This document shows, one piece after another, positions 34,746 to 42,176 of a DNA stretch of 64,000 nt (its first letter is position 1; each line of letters starts with the position of its first letter). The stretch comes from CAZQGO01 sp964593065 (GTDB lineage: Bacteria; Oederibacteriota; JAAXVQ01), in the NCBI GenBank assembly GCA_964593065.1, contig CAZQGO010000006.1, positions 61,694-125,693 of the forward strand, written 5' to 3'. The position numbers and the translations under genes were made by a program. The notes below the pieces were generated by a model. It saw only the letters and a list, made by a program, of their open reading frames with translations. It did no database searches and was not told the DNA's origin.

Positions 34746-36021
34746 AGGCAAGAGGCCGGCGCCGCGGGGTGGGACGGTATGTCTTCCAGGCCGCCTGGAA
34801 GCGCTGGGCCGNNNNNNNNNNNNNNNNNNNNNNNNNNNNNNNNNNNNNNNNNNNNNNNNNNNNNNNNNNNNNNNNNNNNNNNNNNNNNNNNNNNNNNNNN
34901 NNNNNNNNNNNCGGCGCCGCGGGGTGGGACGGTATGTCTTCCAGGCCGCCTGGAAGCGCTGGGCCGCCGGCTTGTTGGACGGTGCCGGGTACGCCGGCGC
35001 GTGGCTGCTCACGGCGGGCCGCGGCTTGAAACCCGACGCGGCGGTACTGGCCGAACCCCGGAGCATTCTCGTGGTGCGCCTGGACCACCTGGGGGACGTG
35101 TTGTTTGCCCGGCCCTGTTTGCAGGCCCTGCGGCGGCGCTTCCCGCGGGCCCATCTGGCCTGCCTGACTTCGCGGGCCGGCGCCCAGTTGCTGGCCCGGG
35201 ATGCATTCCTGGATGAGGTTCTCTCCTGGGAGGCCCCGTGGTTTGCGCGCGGGACCGTGCCGCCGGGCCAGGCCGGATGGGTTGAGCTGGCCCGTCAATT
35301 GCGGACCCGCCGTTTCGACGTGGGGCTGGAGTTGCGGGGGGACCTCCGGAACCTGCTGCTCTTGTGGCGGGCCGGCGTGCGCGTCCGCCTCGGCTACGGC
35401 ATCACGGGCGGCGGTTTCCTGCTGCACCGTTGCCTCGCCCTGCCGGCCGGCCGCCACGAGGTGGAACGGGATCTGGCCGTGGCCGCGGCGGCCGGCGCGG
35501 ATTTTACGCCGCAGGCCTATACGCCCCTGGCCTTGAGCCCCGAAGAGCTGGCCGAGGGCCGGGGCGCGTGGCAGGGCGCGGGACCGAAAGTCGTGGTCCA
35601 CCCCGCGGCCGGGGATCCGGCCAAACGCTGGCCGGCCGGGCGCTTCGCGCGCGTCTGCGCGGCCTTGGCGGACGCGGGGTGTGAAATCCTGCTGGTCGGC
35701 ACGGCCCCGGAGCGGACCGTGGCGGAGGACGCGGCCGCCGGAGTCCCCGGGGTGCGCAACCTGGCGGGGCGGACCTCCCTGCGCGCTTTGGCGGCCCTCA
35801 TCAGCGCCGCGGACCTGCTGATCGGCAACGACTCCGGACCGGCCCATCTGGCCCTCACCCAGGGCATCCCGGCGGTTCTGGTTTGGAGCGAAACCAACGC
35901 GCCCGAGGAATGGGGCCCGTGGGGCGAAGGCTGCCGGGCCCGGGTCATCCGCCAGCCGGAACGCGAGGAGGCGGTGGCGGAAACCGTGGCCGCGGCCCTA
36001 TCCTTCCTGCCCCGGCGCTAG
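34742..36021 (+). CDS. GT9 heptosyltransferase-like protein, interrupted by scaffold gap
   Basis: The true gene is split by the N run at 34812-34911. The 55 bases before the gap (34757-34811) are repeated exactly after it (34912-34966). Removing one copy plus the N's joins ATG 34742 in frame to the stop at 36021, giving 374 residues. ILVVRLDHLGDVLFARPCLQ is the GT9 start signature; VVVHPAAGDPAKRW and IGNDSGPAHLALTQGIPAVL form the donor site. GT9 enzymes add ADP-heptose to LPS core; related ones use other sugars. The ATG overlaps the GT-C stop. A second GT9 gene follows at 36065. Confidence 0.82.
34812..34911. other. Scaffold gap (100 N) flanked by a 55-bp exact repeat
   Basis: Exactly 100 N, a conventional scaffold-gap size. 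The flanks 34757-34811 and 34912-34966 are identical over 55 bases. This is what two contigs sharing a 55-base end overlap look like when a scaffolder fails to merge them. The true gap is probably zero. Confidence 0.93.
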
Positions 36022-36064
36022 GGTCCGCCGGCGGCGCTCGTGATGGAACGAGGACCAACGAACG

Positions 36065-37234
36065 ATGGGTAAAATCATGCGTTCCCTGCTGTGGCTCCTG
36101 TTTGCCGGCGCGCGCCGCCGCCGCGTGGTGACGGTGAACATCAACCGCCTGCTGGTGATCAAACTGTGCTGCATCGGAGACGTACTCTTCGCCACGCCCC
36201 TGCTGCGGGCCTTGCGGGCCAATTTTCCGCGCACGCAGATCACCTTCATGGTCGTTCCCGGCTGCCGGGACTTAGTGGACGGCAACGCCAACGTGGCCGG
36301 CATCATCGAATTCGATCCTTACGCGCGCGCGCGGTGGTGGAACCGGCTGTCGGGGGTGTGGCGGGCGGTGCGCGCGATCCGGGCCGGCCGTTTCGACGCG
36401 GCCGTCGTGCTGCACCGCAGCAGCTCGGCCGGTCTCCTGACCTGGGCCGGCGGCGTGCGCATCCGCATCGGGTTCAACGCGGAAGGCCGTGGCTTTTGCC
36501 TGACCCATCCCGTGCCGTACCGGGAAGAGGCGCATGAGGTGGACCGGTACCTGGATTGTTTGCAGCCCCTGGGCGCGGCTCCGGTGGGGACGCACCTGGA
36601 ACTGGATCCCGGCCGGGCGGCGGAAATTTTCGCAGAAAATTTCATGCGCGAACACGGCCTGGCGGTCAGGGGGGAGCGGCCCTTGATCGCCGTTTTTCCC
36701 GGCGGCGGGGTGAATCCCGGCTCGGTCATGAACAGCAAGCGCTGGCTGACCGGGGGATTCCGCGAGGTCTGCCGGGAACTGGCGGCCAGGTATCAGTGCC
36801 GCCTGCTGTTCGTGGGCAGCGCGGAGGACGCCCCTCTGGGGGACGAAGTGCTGGCGGCGGAGGCGTGGCAGCCCCCGCCCCTGCGGGCCGAGGGGCGGAC
36901 GGACCTGCGCCAGCTGGCCGCCCTGCTGAAAAGCTGCGACCTGTTCATCGGCGGGGACTCCGGGCCCCTGCACATCGCCGCGGCCGTGGATACGCCCACC
37001 GTCTCGATTTTCGGCCCCACGGATCCGAAGCTGCTGGCTCCGCGCGGAAAAAAACACCGCACGGTCGTCACCGCAGTGGAATGCGCGCCCTGTTACACCC
37101 CCCGGACCGCGCACGACGCCGGGGTCACGTCCTGCCGCCGGGGAGACCTGGTGTGCATGCACCGGATCGCGCCGGCCGACGTGGTCGCGGCCGCGGACAG
37201 CCTGTTGCAGGAGAAAGGATACCAGCCACGATGA
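36065..37234 (+). CDS. GT9 heptosyltransferase-like glycosyltransferase
   Basis: A 389-residue GT9 protein. After a basic N-terminus, LLVIKLCCIGDVLFATPLLR is the family's start signature. IAVFPGGGVNPGSVMNSKRW and FIGGDSGPLHIAAAVDTPTV form the donor-binding site, and FGPTDPKLLAPRG follows. The Cys-containing tail (ECAPCYTP and CMHRIAPADV) is the typical end of LPS heptosyltransferases I/II. It supports a Gram-negative envelope. ATG 36077 is a possible alternative start. Its stop overlaps the next ATG. Confidence 0.88.
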   Translation: MGKIMRSLLWLLFAGARRRRVVTVNINRLLVIKLCCIGDVLFATPLLRALRANFPRTQITFMVVPGCRDLVDGNANVAGIIEFDPYARARWWNRLSGVWRAVRAIRAGRFDAAVVLHRSSSAGLLTWAGGVRIRIGFNAEGRGFCLTHPVPYREEAHEVDRYLDCLQPLGAAPVGTHLELDPGRAAEIFAENFMREHGLAVRGERPLIAVFPGGGVNPGSVMNSKRWLTGGFREVCRELAARYQCRLLFVGSAEDAPLGDEVLAAEAWQPPPLRAEGRTDLRQLAALLKSCDLFIGGDSGPLHIAAAVDTPTVSIFGPTDPKLLAPRGKKHRTVVTAVECAPCYTPRTAHDAGVTSCRRGDLVCMHRIAPADVVAAADSLLQEKGYQPR

Positions 37235-38388
37235 AAGTCGCGCTCGTCCATGATTGGCTCAACGGCATGCGGGGCGGGGAAAAGGTGCTCGAGGTCCTGT
37301 GCGAACTGTATCCCGAGGCCGATCTCTTCACGCTGCTGTGCGAGCCCCGAAAAATCTCCCCCATCCTGCGCAGCCACCGCATCACCACTTCCTTCATCCA
37401 GCGCCTGCCTTTCGCGCGGAGCCGGTACCGGAATTACCTGCCTTGGTTTCCGGCCGCGGTGGAGCAGTTCGACCTGCGCCCCTATGACCTGGTGATTTCT
37501 TCCTCCCACTGCGTGGCCAAGGGGGCGCTGACCCGGCCCGGCAGCCTGCATATCTGTTACTGCCACACCCCCATGCGCTATGCCTGGGAGCAGTATCATG
37601 AATATTTTCCGCCCCAGCGGCTGGGATTTTTGGCCCGTTGGATCATCCCCCTGGCCTTGAGCCGCCTGCGCCTGTGGGACGCGGCCACCGCCGGACGCGT
37701 GGACGCCTTTCTGGCCAATTCCCGGCACGTGGCGGCCCGCATCCGCAAATACTACGGGCGCGAGGCCGTGGTGGTGCACCCGCCGGTGAACGCGGGGCAA
37801 TTCATGCCCACGGACCAGATCGGGGATTATTACCTGGTGGTCTCGGCGCTGGTGCCCTACAAGCGCGTCGACCGGGCCATCGAGGCCTGCCGGCAGCTGC
37901 GCCTGCCGCTGAAAATCGTGGGCGACGGCCCCGAGCGGAAGCGCCTGCAGCGCCTGGCCGGGAGGAACGTGAGGTTTTACCGCTCCCCGTCGCCGGAGCA
38001 GCTGGGGGACATGTACCGCCGCTGCCGCGCGCTCCTTTTTCCGGGAGAGGAGGATTTCGGCATCACGCCCCTGGAAGCCATGGCCTCGGGGCGTCCGGTG
38101 GTGGCCTATGGCGTGGGCGGGGTCACGGAGTCCGTGGTGGAGGGCGAGACGGGCGTGTTTTTCCCCGAACCCACGCCCGCTTCACTGGCCGAGGCCATCC
38201 TGCGTTCCCAGACCATCAAATGGGATTCCGCGAAAATCCTGCGGCGGGCGCAGAGCTTCGACCGCCCCGTGTTCAAGCACAAGCTCCAAGCCGCCATCGC
38301 GGCCGTGCTGGCGGCCGCGCCGGCCGCAGCCGGAACCGGCAAAACGCACGAGAAAAGAACGCCCACGCGGGAAGGGAACAAAAAATAA
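37231..38388 (+). CDS. GT4 mannosyltransferase-like protein (WbaZ type)
   Basis: A 385-residue GT4 enzyme. MKVALVHDWLNGMRGGEKVL, ICYCHTPMRYAWEQYHEYF and NSRHVAARIRKYYGREAVVV are characteristic of the WbaZ-like, GDP-mannose-dependent group. YYLVVSALVPYKRVDRAIEA begins the donor domain, and FPGEEDFGITPLEAMASGRP holds the EDFGxxxxE site. The last 35 residues are Ala/Lys-rich and probably disordered. ATG 37231 overlaps the GT9 stop, and its own stop overlaps the next ATG, so it is part of a tightly coupled set with the second initiating transferase. Confidence 0.87.
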   Translation: MKVALVHDWLNGMRGGEKVLEVLCELYPEADLFTLLCEPRKISPILRSHRITTSFIQRLPFARSRYRNYLPWFPAAVEQFDLRPYDLVISSSHCVAKGALTRPGSLHICYCHTPMRYAWEQYHEYFPPQRLGFLARWIIPLALSRLRLWDAATAGRVDAFLANSRHVAARIRKYYGREAVVVHPPVNAGQFMPTDQIGDYYLVVSALVPYKRVDRAIEACRQLRLPLKIVGDGPERKRLQRLAGRNVRFYRSPSPEQLGDMYRRCRALLFPGEEDFGITPLEAMASGRPVVAYGVGGVTESVVEGETGVFFPEPTPASLAEAILRSQTIKWDSAKILRRAQSFDRPVFKHKLQAAIAAVLAAAPAAAGTGKTHEKRTPTREGNKK

Positions 38389-39794
38389 TGGTCCGCCGCG
38401 GGTTTGCCAGGCTGTTCCACCGCCTGAATCAGTTCTCAGACGTCCTGGCCATCAGCCTGGCTTTCCTGGGGGCCTACGCCCTGCGCTTTTCGGGCTGGCC
38501 CATTCCCGTGCATCACGAGACGCCGGCCTTCGGCCTGTATCTGCAGGCCCTCCCCGTGGTGGTGCTGGTGGCGATGATCAGCTTTCATTACGCCGGCCTG
38601 AACCTGCAGCGGCGCGGCATTTCCGGCATCGACGAATTTTCCCTGATCCTGCGCGCCACCACGGTCGCCTTCCTCGTCATCATGGCGTTCACTTTTTTCT
38701 TCCGCCGCGTGTCCTACTCCCGCGTGGTGGTGTTTTACGCCTGGGGATTCACGGTCGTGCTGGTCGCCCTCCTGCGCTCGCTCCTGCGCCGCCTGCAGGT
38801 GAGCCTGCGCCGCCGGGGCGTGGGCGTTTCGCGGCTGGTGCTGGTCGGCCTGACCAAGACCGGCCGGCTGGTGTCCGAGCACCTGCGGCGTTATCCGGGG
38901 CTGGGGTACAAGCTCATCGGCTTCGTCTCCGAACACCACTCGCCGGCCACCCATTGGCAGGGCGCCCGCGTGCTGGGCGAAATGCTGCATTTGCCCGAAA
39001 TCATCCGCGCCGAGCAAATCGACGAGGTGATTTTCGCCCTGCCTTCCACGGCCCACCACCGCTTGGAGGACACCCTGCTGGCCGTGGAGGCCACGGGGGC
39101 GGACTTCAAGATCGTGTCCGACCTGTTCGGCATCATCACCAACCCCATGAGCGTGGAGGAAATCTACGGCATTCCGGTTTTCGCACTCAAGCAGTCCCCG
39201 CTCCGTCAGCGTTCGGCCCGGGTTCTCAAGCGCACCTTCGACCTGGCTCTGACCGTTCCGCTGCTCCTGCTCCTGTCGCCGCTCCTGGCCGTGCTGGCCG
39301 TGGCGGTCAAACTCTCCTCCCCCGGGCCGGTATTTTTCAAGCAGGAGCGCGTGGGGCGGGGGAACAGGCCCTTCCGGGTCTTGAAGTTCCGCTCCATGGT
39401 CCTGGACGCGGAAAAGCAGACGGGCCCGGTGTGGGCCCGGAAAGGCGACACGCGCACGACCCGGATCGGCGCCTTCTTCCGGCGCACCTCGTTGGACGAA
39501 CTGCCGCAGTTGTTCAATGTCCTGCGCGGCGAGATGAGTCTGGTGGGCCCGCGCCCGGAACGTCCCCATTTCGTGGAACAGTTCAAGGAAACCATCCCGC
39601 ATTATCTCGAACGGCACCGGGTCAAATCCGGCCTGACCGGCTGGGCCCAGGTTCACGGCCTGAGAGGCAACACTTCCATCGAGGAGCGGGTCAAATACGA
39701 CCTGTGGTACGTGGAAAATTGGTCCCCCGGCTTGGACCTAAAAATTCTCCTGCGAACCGCCTTGGATGTTTTTCATCATACGGACGCCTATTGA
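38388..39794 (+). CDS. Undecaprenyl-phosphate hexose-1-phosphate transferase (WcaJ-like, copy 2)
   Basis: A 468-residue initiating enzyme. Four N-terminal helices, a CoA-binding-like domain (RLVLVGLTKTGRLVSEHLRR, EVIFALPSTAHHRLED), a fifth helix, then the catalytic domain: GPVFFKQERVGRGNRPFRVL, LKFRSM, DELPQLFNVLRGEMSLVGPR, KSGLTGWAQVHGLRGNTS. The GWAQVHGLRG end is typical of glucose-1-phosphate transferases (WcaJ/CpsE), whereas copy 1 ends GLWQVAGR, more like galactose-type enzymes. That is suggestive, not decisive. It is the last gene of the polysaccharide chain. The short spacer after it has a GGGGCCCC-containing hairpin but no T-run. Confidence 0.9.
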   Translation: MVRRGFARLFHRLNQFSDVLAISLAFLGAYALRFSGWPIPVHHETPAFGLYLQALPVVVLVAMISFHYAGLNLQRRGISGIDEFSLILRATTVAFLVIMAFTFFFRRVSYSRVVVFYAWGFTVVLVALLRSLLRRLQVSLRRRGVGVSRLVLVGLTKTGRLVSEHLRRYPGLGYKLIGFVSEHHSPATHWQGARVLGEMLHLPEIIRAEQIDEVIFALPSTAHHRLEDTLLAVEATGADFKIVSDLFGIITNPMSVEEIYGIPVFALKQSPLRQRSARVLKRTFDLALTVPLLLLLSPLLAVLAVAVKLSSPGPVFFKQERVGRGNRPFRVLKFRSMVLDAEKQTGPVWARKGDTRTTRIGAFFRRTSLDELPQLFNVLRGEMSLVGPRPERPHFVEQFKETIPHYLERHRVKSGLTGWAQVHGLRGNTSIEERVKYDLWYVENWSPGLDLKILLRTALDVFHHTDAY

Positions 39795-39842
39795 TTCGGA
39801 TTTTTTAGGGGCCCCTGCGCGCCCCGGACGGGAGAGCTCAAG

Positions 39843-40586
39843 ATGCGGGCCGATACGGTTGTCGTTGCACTTTCAGGGATCCTGGCGCTCCTGTGCGCGC
39901 TATCCCCGGGTTTCGTTCCCAAAACCGCCTGGGCCGGCGACCCGGTTCCCGCTCCGGCGAAGACCAGCCGAGCCAACGCCGAACTTTTAGCCGCAACCTC
40001 GCCCTTCGAGGACCTGACGGAATATGCGCTTCAGGGCGACGTCGGCGGCATGCGGCAGGCCCTGAAAAAGTACGACCGCGAGAATGTCAAAATCCGGAAA
40101 TATCTCCCCGCGGAGGTAAAATCCAGGCTGGCGTCCTTGGTGCATGCCATCCGGCAGGCCCAGCAGCAGGGAAAATATGCTGTGGTGGCCTTGAAATCCG
40201 TCGAGGCCTACCGCACGCTCCTCGAAGCTTTGGACGCGGGCAGCCTGACCGTGCCGTTGCAGGTTTCCCTCCTCGACTACGCCGGTTTCAAACTCCTGGC
40301 CCTTCTCCACGTTCCGGATCCTGATTGGGCCGCCGTCCGCGCAACCACCACGGAGGCCGGGAGGCAGTGGCGGGACATCGCGCCGACGATTCAGGATGCC
40401 AGCTTGCGGGATGCCATGAACACCGTACTCAAGGGGCTCAACCAGGGAGCAACGGAAAAAAATACCGGCATGGTCGCGTTGGCCGCCCAGGTCGACCTCG
40501 ATTTGGTGGATTTGCTGGAAAGATACTATGCAAAGCAGGCTTCCGGGCCGGCCGCCAAACCGGCCCCGAAGGCCCGATCGCGCTAG
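39843..40586 (+). CDS. Secreted protein of unknown function
   Basis: A 247-residue protein with a clear signal peptide (hydrophobic core about residues 6-25, AWA-G cleavage near residue 31). The mature part is mostly helical and polar, with no cysteines that I see. It ends in a short Lys/Ala/Pro tail. I do not recognise the family. The helical pattern (ALQGDVGGMRQALKKYDREN, AAQVDLDLVDLLERYY) resembles periplasmic cytochrome-b562-like or helical-bundle proteins, but this is only an impression. A GGGAGAG ribosome site precedes the ATG. It is separated from the polysaccharide chain by 48 bases. Confidence 0.6.
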   Translation: MRADTVVVALSGILALLCALSPGFVPKTAWAGDPVPAPAKTSRANAELLAATSPFEDLTEYALQGDVGGMRQALKKYDRENVKIRKYLPAEVKSRLASLVHAIRQAQQQGKYAVVALKSVEAYRTLLEALDAGSLTVPLQVSLLDYAGFKLLALLHVPDPDWAAVRATTTEAGRQWRDIAPTIQDASLRDAMNTVLKGLNQGATEKNTGMVALAAQVDLDLVDLLERYYAKQASGPAAKPAPKARSR

Positions 40587-40647
40587 GTGCCAGGGATTAC
40601 CGCCGGCGGCAGGCCGAAATCAGGAGCGCAACGAGGTCTCGATCCAC

Positions 40648-41349
40648 ATGCTAAAGATTCTGGCGGTGGCGGATCAGGGTTCGAAATACCTGGAAATCTG
40701 CCTGAAGAAAAAGCAGGCCGCGCCCGAGGTGGACGCGGTCTGCGCCTGCGGCGACGTGCCGCGCGAATATCTGGACATGTTCAAGATCTACGTCAGCGAG
40801 GAAATTTTCTATGTCCACGGAGACCAGGACAAATCGCCCCGCAACATTTCCCTGGCCTATCCTTCCCTGACCGGGGAGGAGATGCTGGATACGCTCCATC
40901 AGCCGCCGGGCATCTACCTCCACGGCAGGGTGGTGGTGCGGCCCCGGGCCATCTATTGCGGATTTTCCGGGATCAAGTCATCCCTGGACCGGGCCTACCA
41001 CTTCCGCGAACGCGAGATGCGGCGCATCACCCGGCGCGTGCAGAGGAAATTGCGGCTGATCCGCTGCTGGGAACGGCTGCGGCGGCGGCCCCCCAAACCG
41101 GTCATCGTGCTGTCTCACGCCCCTCCCCGGATCGACGAAAGCGGGCGGCACTCTCCCTCGGGCTTCGATTGTTTCAGGAAATTCATGCTGAAAAACCGTC
41201 CCCTGCTCTGGCTTCACGGACAGGATCCGCTCCCATCCTTCAGCACCATCCACCGCGAGGATTTCGCCGGTACCGCCATTGTCAATGCCTTTGAATTCAA
41301 GCTGGTGACGATCCAGGAGGGACAGGTCAGCGTGGATTTCAGGCTGTGA
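40648..41349 (+). CDS. Metallophosphoesterase-like protein with altered metal ligands
   Basis: A 233-residue protein with the layout of small calcineurin-like phosphoesterases: an opening MLKILAVADQGSKYLEI, CACGDVPREYLDMF, FYVHGDQD, then IVLSHAPP and LWLHGQDP near the C-terminus. Several usual metal ligands are changed. The DxH start reads DQG, the GNHD motif reads GDQD, and the final GHxH reads HGQDP. It may bind metal differently or act without hydrolysis. ATG 40648 fits the family start; GAGG lies 11 bases upstream. It lies 61 bases after the secreted protein. Confidence 0.68.
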   Translation: MLKILAVADQGSKYLEICLKKKQAAPEVDAVCACGDVPREYLDMFKIYVSEEIFYVHGDQDKSPRNISLAYPSLTGEEMLDTLHQPPGIYLHGRVVVRPRAIYCGFSGIKSSLDRAYHFREREMRRITRRVQRKLRLIRCWERLRRRPPKPVIVLSHAPPRIDESGRHSPSGFDCFRKFMLKNRPLLWLHGQDPLPSFSTIHREDFAGTAIVNAFEFKLVTIQEGQVSVDFRL

Positions 41350-41483
41350 TCCGGCCGGGACCGGAGCCCGCGTGTTTTCTCTGGTTGCGTTTTGAGGGTT
41401 GGCAGAGCAAAGTCCCTTTGCCCGAGTGCCTGGCACCCTGGCCTCCGCGGTCGAGTGCCCCCGGCGATGCGGAGCGAGGCAAA

Positions 41484-42137
41484 ATGAGCTTCTATGTCTT
41501 GATGAAGATTTTGGAATCCGCCCCCGCCCGGTATGACCGGGGCCTGCGGTGGCTGACGCGGGGAAGGCTGGCACAGGCCTATGCCCGCTTGACCGCTCGG
41601 GTGCAGCCGGGGCAGAGAGTCCTGGATATCGGCTGCGGCACCGGGGCCTTGACGTTGCTGGCCGCGGCCCGGGGCGCGCGGGTGAAGGGCATCGATGTCA
41701 ATGCCGCCATGCTGGAGCAGGCGCGCCGCAAGGCCCGGGCGGCGGGTCTGGACTCCAGGATTGAATTCCGGGAAATGGGAGTTGGGGAACTGGGCGGCGA
41801 GACCGGCGGGGACTATGACGCCGTCCTAAGCGGCTTGTGCTTCTCGGAACTGACGGAGGAGGAATTGACCTTCGCCCTCCGGGAAACCCGGAGGATATTG
41901 AAGCCGGGCGGGCTGCTGTTGGTGGCGGACGAAGTCAAAGCGCGCGGCCGGGTCAAAAGGTGCCTGCAGGCCGTCCTGAGATTTCCGCTGGTGCTGGTCA
42001 CCTACCTGGCAACCCAGGCCACAACCCGGCCGATCGCGGACCTGCCGGAAAGAATATCCGGGGCGGGTTTCGTACTCCTGTCCCAGGAAAGCGGCGCGCT
42101 GGGAGGCTTGATGGAAGTCGCGGCTCGAAAGGCTTAG
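41484..42137 (+). CDS. Corrinoid-protein-associated methyltransferase (CpaM-like)
   Basis: A 217-residue class I SAM methyltransferase. It opens MSFYVLMKILESAPARYDRG, then VLDIGCGTGALTLLAAARGA (SAM site) and GIDVNAAMLEQARRKA. The MSxYVLMKxLESAPxRYDRG opening matches what I know of CpaM, a family defined by being encoded beside HgcA-like corrinoid proteins. Exactly such a gene follows 39 bases downstream. ATG 41484 has GCGAGG just upstream and matches the family start; the frame stays open back to 41346, but those residues look unrelated. It may methylate the corrinoid or a bound substrate; this is inference. Confidence 0.78.
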   Translation: MSFYVLMKILESAPARYDRGLRWLTRGRLAQAYARLTARVQPGQRVLDIGCGTGALTLLAAARGARVKGIDVNAAMLEQARRKARAAGLDSRIEFREMGVGELGGETGGDYDAVLSGLCFSELTEEELTFALRETRRILKPGGLLLVADEVKARGRVKRCLQAVLRFPLVLVTYLATQATTRPIADLPERISGAGFVLLSQESGALGGLMEVAARKA

Positions 42138-42176
42138 TGGACATGAAAGAGTGAAAACACGCCCGGGGCGGAAGAC

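Noticed and set aside
34757..34966. Biological 55-bp direct repeat (duplication or mobile element scar)
   Set aside because: The copies end exactly at a 100-N gap and merging restores a normal gene, so an assembly overlap is far more likely.
34609..36021. A 470-residue plus-strand frame running through the N gap
   Set aside because: Its part before the gap is an out-of-frame reading of the GT-C gene. Merging the 55-base repeat links the downstream part to ATG 34742 instead.
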